Below the pieces are notes generated by a model. That model had not been told where the DNA came from. It worked only from the letters and a program-made list of their open reading frames with translations, and did not search any database. A program made the position numbers and the translations under genes. A stretch of DNA of 64,000 nucleotides from JBGLNJ01 sp041300525 (GTDB lineage Bacteria > Chloroflexota > Anaerolineae > Fen-1058). Below are positions 51,081 to 60,469 of this stretch, piece after piece (the first letter of the stretch is position 1; each line of letters opens with the position of its first letter). Location: assembly GCA_041300525.1 (NCBI GenBank), contig JBGLNJ010000001.1:4650001-4714000 (forward strand). Direction: 5' to 3'.

Positions 51081-52367
51081 TCACTTTTTCCCGCCGAGCA
51101 GATTGAGCGCCTCGCCTGCACCGGCCAATTTGTCCTTGTATTGCGGATCGAGGCTGGCGATCAGCGAGACGACGAACCAGAGGATCGCGCCGCTCAAAGC
51201 ATAGTCGCCCACCAGCGCGTTGAAAGCAGGATACACGCGCTGGATCACCAGTAAAGCCAGAAGCGGGAACGCGCTTTTGAGCAGGGTCAAGGCCAGATTG
51301 GCCGCTCGTGCCGGCCACGAGAGGGTGGAAGCTGGCAACTCGATCTTTTCAAAACTATCCCAGTCGCCCGTTGCCGCGTGAACAAGACTCTGGGCAATGG
51401 CCCGCATAAAATGCTGGCGCGTGTCGGCTTTGGGTGTGAGCAGCCATTTCTTTTTCGCCCGGAGCGCGGCGGCCATCTGGCGCATGGTTTTTCGCATCCA
51501 TTCATCGGTGGCTGCATCGCCGCTGCGGAGCTGACGCGGAATATCCTGCTCTATCCGGTCGGCCACGTTTTCCAGCCGCGCCAGCCAGTCCCGCCTGGCG
51601 CTCAGGTCAATCCACTTTTCAGGGTGTCGCTCTACGTCTTGCAAGACCAGCGCCAAATCGTTGACGATGATAGCATCCGGTATCGCGGTATTTGTCCGCC
51701 ACTGGTAAACCGCAGGCGCAATCCACACTTCCAGAACGACGCCCAGGAGATAGACGGAAAAGATTGACATCCACAGTGTATCGGCAAGGACAAAGAGCAT
51801 GATCGCGTCGGGCGCTCGGACATTGGCGGCCAGAACCGCCTGCACGAATGCCACAATGAATGAGATCGCCACAAACAGCAGCCAATAAACCACGAAATGG
51901 AAACTGTTGCCATAGAATAGCCGGTAGAGCAGGATGGGTGCCGTGAGGATGGTCCCTCCCACGACGAAAGCCACGATCAAATTCAATAATATACTGCTCC
52001 ATTCCCACCAGGTGGATCCGAGATGGAGCCACATGAGCGGCAAGAAGAAAACTGCAACCGACAGCCCTGCGAAGATGGCCGTGGCAACGCCCGAGGCCAA
52101 TCGCCTGGTTTTAGGCGTTTGGGTCTGAGCCGCCGCCACCAGGGCAATGCACTGTCTTACACGCGAGCCGATTTTGCCTTTGGTTTCCACATCGAGCACT
52201 GCCGAATCGGCCAAAGAATTGAGGGTCTCGCGCACGTTCTGAACGGGTTTGGCATCAATCGCCAGTTCCAATGGGCCAGAGCCGGTTGCCAACGTGCCTC
52301 CTTTTTGAATCAGATCAAGAACCTTGGCGTCCGAGGACCGATATTCATCACCCATTCGTGGCTGCAC
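51081..52367 (-). CDS. Membrane protein, about 428 aa
   Basis: A soluble start of about 100 residues leads to five membrane spans between residues 95 and 225 (FAGLSVAVFFLPLMWLHL, WSSILLNLIVAFVVGG, FVVYWLLFVAISFIVAFVQA, MLFVLADTLWMSIFSVYLLG), then a cytoplasmic helical domain with DLALVLQDVERHPEKWIDLS and RRDWLARLENVADRIEQDIP, and two final spans. I know no family. The start may be GTG 52367 or ATG 52355; neither has a clear ribosome site. It forms an apparent operon with the next gene upstream at 52393-52959. Confidence 0.6.
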   Translation of the reverse strand: MQPRMGDEYRSSDAKVLDLIQKGGTLATGSGPLELAIDAKPVQNVRETLNSLADSAVLDVETKGKIGSRVRQCIALVAAAQTQTPKTRRLASGVATAIFAGLSVAVFFLPLMWLHLGSTWWEWSSILLNLIVAFVVGGTILTAPILLYRLFYGNSFHFVVYWLLFVAISFIVAFVQAVLAANVRAPDAIMLFVLADTLWMSIFSVYLLGVVLEVWIAPAVYQWRTNTAIPDAIIVNDLALVLQDVERHPEKWIDLSARRDWLARLENVADRIEQDIPRQLRSGDAATDEWMRKTMRQMAAALRAKKKWLLTPKADTRQHFMRAIAQSLVHAATGDWDSFEKIELPASTLSWPARAANLALTLLKSAFPLLALLVIQRVYPAFNALVGDYALSGAILWFVVSLIASLDPQYKDKLAGAGEALNLLGGKK

Positions 52368-52392
52368 TACTGCAGTCCTGGGTCAGCCTCGC

Positions 52393-52959
52393 TTACTCAA
52401 GATTGCCTTGATACTGTTTCATCAATCTGTCGAGCGCCTGCTCGACGTCCACATTGAATTGCGCCGGCCAGCCTCCGCCAGTGACGTTGCTTGAATCAAC
52501 TTGCTTGTCTTTCCACAGATGATGAAGCACGTGGAACTGGGCCTGATGCTGCATATAATCCTGAAAGCTGGCGGGGACCTGGCCCGATTCGAGCAGGTAG
52601 ACTTTGGAGCGGATAAGCTCGGCAATCTGAGCGTTGATGGGCAAGAAGTAGGTCTCGACGAAATAATGCCAGATTTGCGTGTCTTGCCCGCCGAACCGAC
52701 CGGGGTCAGGCCGTCCGCTGGGGCCGGCGGGCAAGCGTTGGCAAGCCACGTTATACACGGCCTTGGACTGCTGAATCAGACTCCACAATGGGCCATACAA
52801 TTCTTCGATTTGCCTTTCCAGGTGATGTTGGGCGGCCTGTTTCCGGCGCGTCTCGTCTTCTTTCCGACGGGAGAGCGAATAGTTGATAAACCAGCCCGTG
52901 ACTGTAATGAGGCCGCCTACCACCGCACCAATCAAGGCCGAAAGCAGTTGAGTGTTCAT
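52393..52959 (-). CDS. Single-span membrane protein, 188 aa
   Basis: The N-terminal membrane segment (LLSALIGAVVGGLITVTGWF) is followed by a basic helical region, RRKEDETRRKQAAQHHLERQ, and IEELYGPLWSLIQQSKAVYN. This start (membrane span, then RR..E......LE..I..LY.PL) is shared by many unnamed bacterial proteins. The remaining 110 residues are helical and without motifs. A GAGAGGG lies before ATG 52959. It probably works with the downstream multispan protein, which begins 26 bases later. The function is unknown. Confidence 0.65.
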   Translation of the reverse strand: MNTQLLSALIGAVVGGLITVTGWFINYSLSRRKEDETRRKQAAQHHLERQIEELYGPLWSLIQQSKAVYNVACQRLPAGPSGRPDPGRFGGQDTQIWHYFVETYFLPINAQIAELIRSKVYLLESGQVPASFQDYMQHQAQFHVLHHLWKDKQVDSSNVTGGGWPAQFNVDVEQALDRLMKQYQGNLE

Positions 52960-52986
52960 GTGCCCTCTCTTTCTTTTACGCGCTCT

Positions 52987-53700
52987 TTATCCTTCCGCCT
53001 TCAATCTCTCAAAATACTTCCACGCCTCGCGATAATCCGCCTCGCGGTTGACCGGCGTGAACGGTGGCACCATCTCGACAAACCTCTCATGGCCTTCATC
53101 CGGCGCGAGTTCGCCGCCGATGGTCTTCATCGGCACTTCCATGCCGCGCTGATCAAAGCGCAGGCGACGCTCGTTCTTTTGCAGCACGGGGAACTGGACG
53201 CGGTAGATGGTGAGCAGTTCATCCAGCGTGAGGTTGAGCGCGAGCGCGGCCAGCACGTCCAGTTCCACCAACGCCTGACGCCGCTCAAACGGCGTGCGCA
53301 GCGCCACGTGCCGCTGCCACTGCGGTGTAAGGTCGCCCCACGGGCGCAGGCGCGGGTCCTGCTTGGCCCAGCCTTCCTGGTTGAAGGCGGGCTTGTAGAG
53401 TTCTTGCCACAACGCGGCATAGTGCGTGGTGAGGCAGTTCAGGCGAAGCGTGCGAGAGTATAACCAAATTCTCATCCCGTCGCTTAAATCAGGCATAGGG
53501 AGCAAATCAACTATTCCGTGCAAGCCTTGGCGGCCCGTGCTTCGAATCAAGAAATCGTACAAGATCGAATTTGATAAGCTTGAAAAATCCATCAGTAGAT
53601 AGTTGCCGTCAAAGACCAGAGATCGTACTGCGTGAATGTGTGCAACTTCTGGCGGAAATATACAACCGACCAGAGTACGTTCGATCACTGGATTAAGCAT
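52987..53700 (-). pseudogene. Eco57I-like DNA methylase, C-terminal part
   Basis: About 235 residues: SLVFDGNYLLMDFSSLSNSI, TLRLNCLTTHYAALWQELYK and RTPFERRQALVELDVLAALA with LNLTLDELLTIYRVQFPVLQ. These match, from recall, the C-terminal region of large Eco57I-type methylases of phage-defence systems, in which LTLDELLTIYRVQFPVL is highly conserved. The methylase core with NPPY is missing at the join near 53720. Such methylases are encoded with helicase-nucleases like the one at 1-896, but the two pieces here cannot be shown to be neighbours. Confidence 0.65.
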
Positions 53701-53737
53701 TCCACGGAAGAACTGCCGGTAAAAGGCAGTCAGAGGC

Positions 53738-55834
53738 TTGCCTTTCCAGGAAGAATCGTCCGATCACTATACCCGCTTTGCGCAAATCGTCCGCCAGCTT
53801 CGCCCCTCCACGTTCGAGCCGAAACCGGGCGAAGAAGCCGACGGCGATTATTACATCGAAGAAAAAGTGCGCAACGCCGTGCTCACCGAGCGCGGCATCG
53901 AAAAGATCGAGCGCATTTTGGGGATTGACAACCTGTTCAGCTCGGAGCATTCCGACCTGACGCCCTACCTCGACAACGCTTTGCGGGCGCACGCCATTTA
54001 CAGGCTGGACAAGGACTATATCGTCAAGGGCGGCGAAGTCATCATCGTGGACGAATTTACGGGCCGCTTGATGTATGGCCGCCGCTACAGCGAGGGCCTG
54101 CACCAGGCAATTGAGGCCAAGGAAGGCGTCACCGTCCAGCGCGAGCAACTTACCTACGCCACCATCACATTCCAGAATTATTTTCGCATGTATCACAAGC
54201 TGGCCGGCATGACGGGCACGGCCAAGACGGAAGAAGAAGAATTCCGCCGCATCTATAACCTCGAAGTCCTCGCCATTCCCACGCACCGGCCCATGGTCCG
54301 CGAGGATCACGCCGACGTGGTCTACAAGACGCAGGATGCCAAGTTCCGCGCCGTCGTCGCCGAAATCGAAGAATGCTACAAGGCCGGCCGGCCGGTGCTC
54401 GTGGGCACGGTGGCGATTGAAACCTCCGAGATGCTGTCCGAACGGCTCAAGCGGCGCGGCATCGAGCACCAGGTGCTCAACGCCAAGCTGCACGAAAAAG
54501 AAGCCGTCATCATCGCCCAGGCCGGGCGGCCCGGCGCGGTGACGCTGGCGACCAACATGGCCGGGCGCGGCGTGGACATTTTGCTGGGCGGCAATCCGGA
54601 AGGGCTGGCGCGCGAAAACCTCCGCAAGCAGGGCGTAGACCTCACCCAGGTCACGCCGGAGCAGTTCCAGGCTGCGTTGGCCGAAGCCGGAAAGGTTTGC
54701 GCCGCCGACAAGGAAAAAGTCATTGCGTCGGGCGGGCTGCACATCATCGGCACCGAGCGGCACGAGGCGCGCCGGATTGACAACCAACTGCGCGGGCGCG
54801 CCGGCCGCCAGGGCGACCCTGGCTCGTCGCGTTTCTACGTCTCGCTCGAAGACGACTTGATGCGCCGCTTTGGCGGCGACCGCGTAAAGGGCTTTATGGA
54901 CTGGGCGCAGATGGACGAGGACGAGCCGCTGGAGCACAACCTGCTCAGCAAGACCATCGAGCAATCCCAGGTGCGCGTCGAGGGCTATAACTTTGACATC
55001 CGCAAGCACGTGCTGGACTTTGACGACGTGGTCAACAAACAGCGCACGGTCATCTACGATCAGCGCCGCCGCATCTTGACGGAATCGAACCTCAGGCCCA
55101 TTGTCTTTGAAATCATCGAGCAGAAAATCCGTGAGGCGGTTGCCGGGCACTGCGGAGCCTCGGACCGCGAAGCATGGGACTTGGCTGGGCTGATCAGCAC
55201 GATGCGCGTGTTGATGCCGCTGCCGGTCACGCTCCGGCCGGACAAGTGGCAAGACCTGACGGTGGGCGAGATTAAAGACCAACTGATCGAGTTTGCCAAG
55301 GCCGCCTACGCAGAAAAAGAAAAGCAGCTCGGCGCGGACGTGATGCGCCAGGCGGAGCGCATCACCATGCTGCGCGCGATTGACGGCCTGTGGGTCCGGC
55401 ACCTGACCGACCTGGACGGGCTGCGCGAGGGCATCGGCCTGCGCGCCTACGGCCAGCAAGACCCGCTGGTGGCCTACCGCAAGGAAGCCTTTGAGATGTA
55501 CGAGGGCCTGTTGGAGGGTGTGCGCGAAATTGTGGCGCGCGATATTTTCCGCGTGCACGTGCAGGCTGCCCCGCCGCCCCCACGGGCCGCACTGCGCACG
55601 AACCTGTCCGAAGGCGGAACCGGCCGTAAGCCGATCAAGACGGCCGCGTCGCAGGGCATCGGGCGGAACGATCCGTGTCCGTGTGGCAGCGGCAAGAAAT
55701 ACAAACATTGTCACGGCAAGCCCGGCGCGCCGGCTCTGTCTGGCTCGGGGCAGGACGCGCCTATCCCCCAACCGGTGACGCCCGGCCCCGCCGTCCGTTC
55801 CGCCGCACCGGGCCGCGTCAAGCACCGTCGGTGA
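53738..55834 (+). CDS. secA: Preprotein translocase ATPase SecA, N-terminus missing
   Basis: The frame begins inside the preprotein cross-linking domain (SSDHYTRFAQIVRQL) and keeps DEFTGRLMYGRRYSEGLHQA, LAGMTGTAKTEEEEF, VGTVAIETSEMLSE, TNMAGRGVDILLGGNPEG and IIGTERHEARRIDNQLRGRAGRQG, then the helical scaffold and the C-terminal zinc site GRNDPCPCGSGKKYKHCHG. About 250 residues with Walker A and B are lost at the join near 53720. SecA pushes proteins through SecYEG. The C-terminal linker is unusually proline-rich. The listed start is only the first in frame. Confidence 0.93.
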   Translation: MPFQEESSDHYTRFAQIVRQLRPSTFEPKPGEEADGDYYIEEKVRNAVLTERGIEKIERILGIDNLFSSEHSDLTPYLDNALRAHAIYRLDKDYIVKGGEVIIVDEFTGRLMYGRRYSEGLHQAIEAKEGVTVQREQLTYATITFQNYFRMYHKLAGMTGTAKTEEEEFRRIYNLEVLAIPTHRPMVREDHADVVYKTQDAKFRAVVAEIEECYKAGRPVLVGTVAIETSEMLSERLKRRGIEHQVLNAKLHEKEAVIIAQAGRPGAVTLATNMAGRGVDILLGGNPEGLARENLRKQGVDLTQVTPEQFQAALAEAGKVCAADKEKVIASGGLHIIGTERHEARRIDNQLRGRAGRQGDPGSSRFYVSLEDDLMRRFGGDRVKGFMDWAQMDEDEPLEHNLLSKTIEQSQVRVEGYNFDIRKHVLDFDDVVNKQRTVIYDQRRRILTESNLRPIVFEIIEQKIREAVAGHCGASDREAWDLAGLISTMRVLMPLPVTLRPDKWQDLTVGEIKDQLIEFAKAAYAEKEKQLGADVMRQAERITMLRAIDGLWVRHLTDLDGLREGIGLRAYGQQDPLVAYRKEAFEMYEGLLEGVREIVARDIFRVHVQAAPPPPRAALRTNLSEGGTGRKPIKTAASQGIGRNDPCPCGSGKKYKHCHGKPGAPALSGSGQDAPIPQPVTPGPAVRSAAPGRVKHRR

Positions 55835-55858
55835 ACAGGAAAATGACCGGAGGAGTGT

Positions 55859-56239
55859 ATGGCTGCAATGGGAAGCAATGACTTGGCTGCGCGCCTGATG
55901 GGCGATATGGCCCCACAGTTGCTCGAGTTCCTCAAGACCAAAGTCAACTCTTTCATCAAGTGGGACCTGGTGCGGTTTTTCCACGAAAACCCCAACACGA
56001 CCGACACGGCGGAAAACATCGCCCGTTATGCCGGCCGGGATGTTGCCATCATCGAAGTGGAACTCGACGAATTGGTGGGCGCAGGCGTTTTGGAGCGGCA
56101 GCGCATCGGCGACTTGCAGGTGTACTCGCTGGTGAGCGACGTGGAGATGCGTTCGCTGGTCGAGCAATTCATCCGAGCCTGTGATGACCGGCAGTTTCGC
56201 GTCAAGGCCATCTACCACATCATTCGAGGCATGCGGTAA
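55859..56239 (+). CDS. Winged-helix protein, 126 aa
   Basis: The product has a helix (QLLEFLKTKVNSFIKWDLVR), then FFHENPNTTDTAENIARYAG, DVAIIEVELDELVGAGVLER and LQVYSLVSDVEM, the arrangement of a winged helix (DTAENIA.Y.GR....V...L..LV..GVL). It was chosen to start at ATG 55859 with GGAGGAG before it. It lies between secA and a KaiC-like ATPase that begins 57 bases later; in Chloroflexota such small winged-helix genes often sit next to RecA-like KaiC paralogues, so they may work together in signalling. Confidence 0.7.
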   Translation: MAAMGSNDLAARLMGDMAPQLLEFLKTKVNSFIKWDLVRFFHENPNTTDTAENIARYAGRDVAIIEVELDELVGAGVLERQRIGDLQVYSLVSDVEMRSLVEQFIRACDDRQFRVKAIYHIIRGMR

Positions 56240-56296
56240 CGGTTGGAATATTTCTCACGCAGCGCGCCGCGCCGCGTGAAAGGATGGAGGCATAGC

Positions 56297-56755
56297 ATGG
56301 AGCGTGTAAAAACCGGCATCAAGGGATTGGATGATATGCTGACCGGCGGGTTCCTGGTCGAGACAGCCAACCTGGTCGAAGGTGCGCCCGGCACCGGCAA
56401 AACGACCCTGGGGATGCAGTTCATTTACAATGGCATCACCCAATTCAACGAGCCGGGCCTGATCATGACCTTTGAAGAATTTCCGCAGCAGTATTACCGC
56501 GACGCGGAAACCTTCGGGTGGAACTTTCGCGGCCTGGAACAGGCCGACAAATTGCGCGTGATCATGACCAGCCCGGAGGTCGGCAAGAGCGACCTGGAGC
56601 GCGTGGGAGGCCGCATCGAGTCCATCGCGCGTGAGATCGGCGCCAGGCGCATCTTGGTGGACAGCCTCTCGCACTTTGAGCGCCTCTCCGACGATCCTGT
56701 GGAATTGCGCGGGGTGCTCTTTGGGTTCATCAACGCGCTCAAACGCGAAGGCACC
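56297..56755 (+). pseudogene. KaiC-like RecA ATPase, N-terminal 153 residues
   Basis: The start MERVKTGIKGLDDMLTGGFL, Walker A EGAPGTGKTTLGMQFIYNGI, the motif LIMTFEEFPQQYYRDAETFG and Walker B-like RRILVDSLSHFERL identify a single-domain KaiC/GvpD-like ATPase. After INALKREGT the frame hits a stop and another frame continues as aspartokinase, so the second half of the domain is cut at about 56752. GGAGG precedes the ATG. It is probably co-transcribed with the winged-helix gene. Confidence 0.8.
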
Positions 56756-57272
56756 AGATGAGCCAGGTACCGTCATTGGCCCTTTCGAAGATGCAGACTA
56801 TGACAAGGATGCTTTGATTTCTGCGTCTGGATTGGCATTGATAACTGTCGGGTGTAACCTGGTGGATTCAATCTCTGCGATTGGCGCCAGGACGCTGGCT
56901 ACCTTGACCCGAGAAGAGATTGAAGTCATGGGATACTCGCAGGGTTTCTCGCAGCGCACGGTCTCTATCACACTGCGCGAAAGTGATGCTGAACGTGCAG
57001 TTGGAGCGATCAGGCGTGAGTTCAGAGAGCCAGGCGTGCGAGTTGGAGTTCCGCAACGGGTGTCCGCTACTTCAATCGTGGGCGGGGAGCAACTCCAATC
57101 GGCGCTTGTGGGCCGTTTTCTAAACGCCTTGAGCAACGCTAATATCCAGGTGCTCGGCATGGTCGCGGTGCCCACCGAAAACAGTATCAGCGTTTTTGTG
57201 GACCACAATAGACTGAAGCAGGTCGTTATTGCTGCTTCCGCTGCTATGACCAATGTAACAAGCAAGCCCTGA
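56751..57272 (+). pseudogene. Aspartate kinase-type ACT domains, C-terminal part
   Basis: The segment APDEPGTVIGP, ALITVGCNLVDSISAIGART, GYSQGFSQRTVSITLRESDA and LNALSNANIQVLGMVAVPTE is the regulatory end of an aspartokinase (two ACT domains that bind lysine or threonine), perhaps of the bifunctional homoserine dehydrogenase type. The catalytic kinase domain is missing at the join with the KaiC-like gene. The end is natural. Codon use is less GC-rich than in the preceding gene, which suits a different source contig. Confidence 0.75.
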
Positions 57273-57416
57273 CTGACTCCAGCGGCATGCTAACGCACAG
57301 TTTCTTGACATGCAACGCTACTTTGCCGGAGTTAAGTGGGTAGTCGCACGATTCTGCATTTGTGCGACATACTGTGCTGAATACACAGGCTCGTCTGGAA
57401 AGCTGAGGAAACCAAA

Positions 57417-57761
57417 ATGGTTGAGATGACCATGCGAGTTTCGGATCAACTGGCCCAACGGCTGCGTCCTCTTTCGCCGTGGCTGCCAGCCGTGTTGGAG
57501 TTAAGCCTGGTCGGGTTCAAGACCCCTGCCGTGCAAACGGCTTCGGAGATCATTGCCTTTTTGTCCAATGGCCCTTCACCGGCCGAGGTGGCCGGGTACA
57601 CGGTTTCGGAGCGCGCCCAACAGCGGCTGCGTCGCTTGTTGGCCCTGAACGAGGTCGGGGCGATTTCGCTGGAAGAACAGGGCGAATTGGACGAGCTTGA
57701 GCAAATTGAGCACATCATGATTCTGCTCAAAGCGCAGACGCAAGTCGCGGGAACGAATTAA
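57417..57761 (+). CDS. Hypothetical protein, 114 aa, paired with an HNH nuclease
   Basis: The product starts VEMTMRVSDQLAQRLRPLSP and is helical, with AGYTVSERAQQRLRRLLALN and LEEQGELDELEQIEHIMILL. The last part looks like the coiled region of small antitoxin-like proteins common in cyanobacteria and Chloroflexota. GAGGAAA precedes the ATG. Its TAA overlaps the ATG of the HNH gene (TAATG), so they are one translational unit. The function is unknown, but the pairing is recurrent in my memory of such genomes. Confidence 0.7.
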   Translation: MVEMTMRVSDQLAQRLRPLSPWLPAVLELSLVGFKTPAVQTASEIIAFLSNGPSPAEVAGYTVSERAQQRLRRLLALNEVGAISLEEQGELDELEQIEHIMILLKAQTQVAGTN

Positions 57762-58171
57762 TGCCAGCCGAGATTTCAGCCGATCTGAGGCGGCTCGTGT
57801 TTGATCGCGCGGGCGGACGTTGTGAGTATTGTCGCTTGCCCCAGTCGGCAGCCGCGCATCAGCACGAGCCTGACCATATCGTGCCTTTGCAGCATGGCGG
57901 TCAAACTGTCGCAGACAATCTGGCGCTGGCCTGTCTCCGCTGCAATCGCTACAAAGGGCCGAATGTTGGCTCGTTCGATCCTGAAACCGGCGAGCTGGTT
58001 CCCTTTTACAATCCTCGCACCCAAGCCTGGCGAGATCATTTTCAACCGGATGGCCCAATTATCCGTCCCCTGACGCCACAAGGCCGAGTGACCGTCAAGA
58101 TTCTGAGACTCAACGACACGGCCCGCGTTGAAGAAAGACAGCGGCTCATCGTCGCCAAGTTGTATCCATGA
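57761..58171 (+). CDS. HNH endonuclease
   Basis: A 136-residue nuclease with the full HNH motif: RCEYCRLPQ, HEPDHIVPLQHGGQTVADNL, ALACLRCNRYKG (two CxxC zinc sites and DH-N-H catalytic residues). The C-terminal half, SFDPETGELVPFYNPRTQAW, is usual for the small family found as HNH proteins beside a short helical gene. It would cut DNA; whether as defence, toxin or repair enzyme is not evident. It is coupled to the preceding gene by a one-base overlap. Complete. Confidence 0.88.
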   Translation: MPAEISADLRRLVFDRAGGRCEYCRLPQSAAAHQHEPDHIVPLQHGGQTVADNLALACLRCNRYKGPNVGSFDPETGELVPFYNPRTQAWRDHFQPDGPIIRPLTPQGRVTVKILRLNDTARVEERQRLIVAKLYP

Positions 58172-58235
58172 AGACGGCCTTCGTCTTCTGGCTTCCGACC
58201 TCTGGCCTCCGACATCCGAACAAAGGAGCAAAACC

Positions 58236-58367
58236 ATGCCCGACAAATCACCCTGGATCACCGACGAACTGAACGCCCTGCAAGAGCAGGGCCTCTCCAT
58301 CACCATCCGCACCATCGGCTCGGCGTGCGGGCCGTGGAGTGTGGTGGATGGTCAACGTGTGCTGTCG
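58236..58367 (+). pseudogene. KBL/BioF-type aminotransferase, N-terminal 44 residues
   Basis: After AAAGGAG the frame reads MPDKSPWITDELNALQEQGL, SITIRTIGSACGPWSVVDGQ and RVL. This is the start of glycine C-acetyltransferase (KBL) or 8-amino-7-oxononanoate synthase, PLP enzymes that condense glycine or alanine with acyl-CoA. The expected FCSNNYLG after RVL is missing, and the ribosome site of the TPR gene follows instead, so the join lies near 58368. Confidence 0.7.
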
Positions 58368-58386
58368 GCAGTTGGAGGGAATTCCC

Positions 58387-59919
58387 GTGCCCAAATCTAG
58401 GAAACGCAAGCCGCAAGGCGGCCATCCGCCGGTGATGGTCCGCAAGTTGCAAAATGCGTTGGCGCGCGTGGATGATCTGCTCGAACGCCACGAGCGGCCC
58501 GAGGCGTTCGATGAACTCCAGGAGCTTGCGCAGCGTTACCCCGACGAAGCGGAAGTCTGGGCTCGCCTGTATAACACAGCTGCCGACTTGAAGGATGAGC
58601 GCACGCTCCTGATGGCGGCCCGGCGGTTGGTCAGGCTTCGCCCCAGAGACCCTGATATCGTTCTCGGTTTGGCCGGGGCATATTTGAACAATATCTTTCC
58701 CGCCCTGGCCATGCAGACCTTGCGAGATTTTCTGGCTCGCTGGCCGGATCATCCCAAGGCTGCCCACGCGCGCAAGACCATCGCCGAGGTGGAATCGCGG
58801 ATGCAAGCTGAATGGGAAGGTATTTTGCCGCCGGACCGCGCCGAAGAGCTTGCGGCGCTGCACGAGCAAGCGCAAGTGGAACTCAACGAGGGACACCATT
58901 CTGAAATGCGGCGGCTGGCAAACCAAGTGCTGGCGGAAGCCCCTCGATTTCCTGCGCCGCTGAATAACATCAGCCTGTCCTACTTTCTGGAAGGACGATT
59001 GGGCGAGGCCGTTGCCGCCGCGCGCCGCGTCCTCGAGATTGATCCCGATAATTTTCACGCGCTCGCCAATCTGGTTCACTATCTGTGTTTGCTCGGACAG
59101 CTCGATGAAGCGCGCTCGCTGGCCGAACGATTGCAAGCCGTTCAGTCCAAGCGCGTGGATGTGTGGCTCAAAAAGGCCGAAGCCCTCTCGTTCCTGGGCA
59201 ACGACGAAGGCGTGCTGGACGTTTTTCGGCAGGCCGAGCAAGCCGGCATGTTGGCCCACCCGTTTGCCGATCCCATCCTGATTCACCTGGCGGCGGCAGC
59301 AGCGGCGCGGCTGGGCAATGAGGCCGAGGCGCGCAAGTTGTGGGAGCATGCGCTCAAGGTCGCGCCCGGCTTTGCGCTCGCGCGCGAAAATCTGGATGAC
59401 CTCAAGCACCCGGTCGGTGTGCGCAACGGGCCGTGGGCGCTGTCTTTTGGAAATTGGCTGCCGAGGGGCTATGTTGAAGAGATTGAGCGCCTGTTCAGGC
59501 CGGCCACGCGGTCAAAGAAGGAAAAAGTTGTTGAGCAGGCTGCGTGCCAGTTCTTGCAGAATCACCCGGAAGTGAACTCGCTCGTGTCCGTCTTGCTGAC
59601 GCGAGGCGACCCGGAAGGCCGGCAGTTCGCTCTACATTTGGCGCGTATAGCCGAGACGCCCGAAATGCTGGCTGCGCTGGAAGAGTTTGCCCTCGGCCAG
59701 GCCGGGCCGGACAAGCTGCGTATAGAAACGGCGCAGATACTTGCCCAATTTGCAAATGCACACGACGTGGAGCGACGGCAAGGCGACGGTCGAAGAGATG
59801 GCGCGCAGGGCGCAGGCGCTCGGCTACCGCTACATCCTCATCACCGATCACACTCAATCGCTCGGCGTGGCGAGCGGGCTGACGCCAGCGCGGCTCAAGC
59901 AGCAGCGTCAAGAGATTGA
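58387..59919 (+). CDS. TPR protein, 3' end chimeric
   Basis: Starting at GTG 58387 with GGAGGGA before it, the protein has a basic N-terminus (VPKSRKRKPQGGHPP) and about ten tetratricopeptide-like helical pairs between residues 20 and 350, for example LARRWPDHP, ALNNISLSYFLEGRLGEAV and EIDPDNFHALANLVHYLCL. TPR arrays are scaffolds for protein contacts. From about base 59748 (after RIETAQILAQF) the frame becomes Arg/His-rich nonsense, because a PolX fragment in another frame takes over. True length unknown. Confidence 0.75.
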   Translation: MPKSRKRKPQGGHPPVMVRKLQNALARVDDLLERHERPEAFDELQELAQRYPDEAEVWARLYNTAADLKDERTLLMAARRLVRLRPRDPDIVLGLAGAYLNNIFPALAMQTLRDFLARWPDHPKAAHARKTIAEVESRMQAEWEGILPPDRAEELAALHEQAQVELNEGHHSEMRRLANQVLAEAPRFPAPLNNISLSYFLEGRLGEAVAAARRVLEIDPDNFHALANLVHYLCLLGQLDEARSLAERLQAVQSKRVDVWLKKAEALSFLGNDEGVLDVFRQAEQAGMLAHPFADPILIHLAAAAAARLGNEAEARKLWEHALKVAPGFALARENLDDLKHPVGVRNGPWALSFGNWLPRGYVEEIERLFRPATRSKKEKVVEQAACQFLQNHPEVNSLVSVLLTRGDPEGRQFALHLARIAETPEMLAALEEFALGQAGPDKLRIETAQILAQFANAHDVERRQGDGRRDGAQGAGARLPLHPHHRSHSIARRGERADASAAQAAASRD

Positions 59920-60451
59920 CGCCGTACACGCCAGGCTCAACGGCATCCGCGTGTTGCAAGGCGCCGAAGTCGAAATCCACGCCGATGGCACGCTCGACTT
60001 TCCCGACGACGTGCTCGCTTCGCTGGACGTTGTGCTCGCCTCGCTCCACACCAGTTTGCGGCAAGCGCGCGACCGAGTCACCGCGCGGCTGCTGGCCGCG
60101 ATCCGCAACCCGCACGTGGACATTATCGCGCATCCATCCGGGCGCTTGATCGGCAAACGCGACGGCGCCGACTTGGATTGGGAAGCCGTCTTTCACGCCG
60201 CCGCCGAGACGCGCACGATTTTGGAGATCAACGCGCATCCCTGGCGGCTCGACTTGAACGACCTCAACGCGCGGCGAGCGCTCGAATTGGGCTGCAAGCT
60301 CTCGCTCGGCACAGATGCGCACGACCCATCCGGGTTCGGCGTGATGTTTTACGGCGTGGCCGTCGCTCGCCGCGCCTGGGCCACGGCAGAAGATGTGGTG
60401 AATACTTGGCCGCTGGAGCGGCTGCTGAAGCACGTGGAGCGTGGAGAGTAG
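59747..60451 (+). pseudogene. DNA polymerase X family, C-terminal PHP domain
   Basis: The 235 residues start at NLQMHTTWSDGKATVEEMAR and contain YRYILITDHTQSLGVASGL, VLQGAEVEIHADGTLDFPDD, DVVLASLHTSL, NPHVDIIAHPSGR, LEINAHPWRLDLND and LSLGTDAHDPSGF: the complete set of PHP metal-binding histidines and acids. In bacterial PolX this domain follows the polymerase and acts as a 3'-5' exonuclease or phosphoesterase. The polymerase part is missing at the join near 59748. The last codons run into a GTGGAG-rich spacer. Confidence 0.82.
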
Positions 60452-60469
60452 AGTGTGGAGTGTAAACCG

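Noticed and set aside
53693..56218. 841-codon open frame on the minus strand opposite secA
   Set aside because: It mirrors the secA codons and has the biased His/Arg/Asp/Gln composition of an antisense shadow in high-GC DNA; secA motifs on the plus strand are unmistakable.
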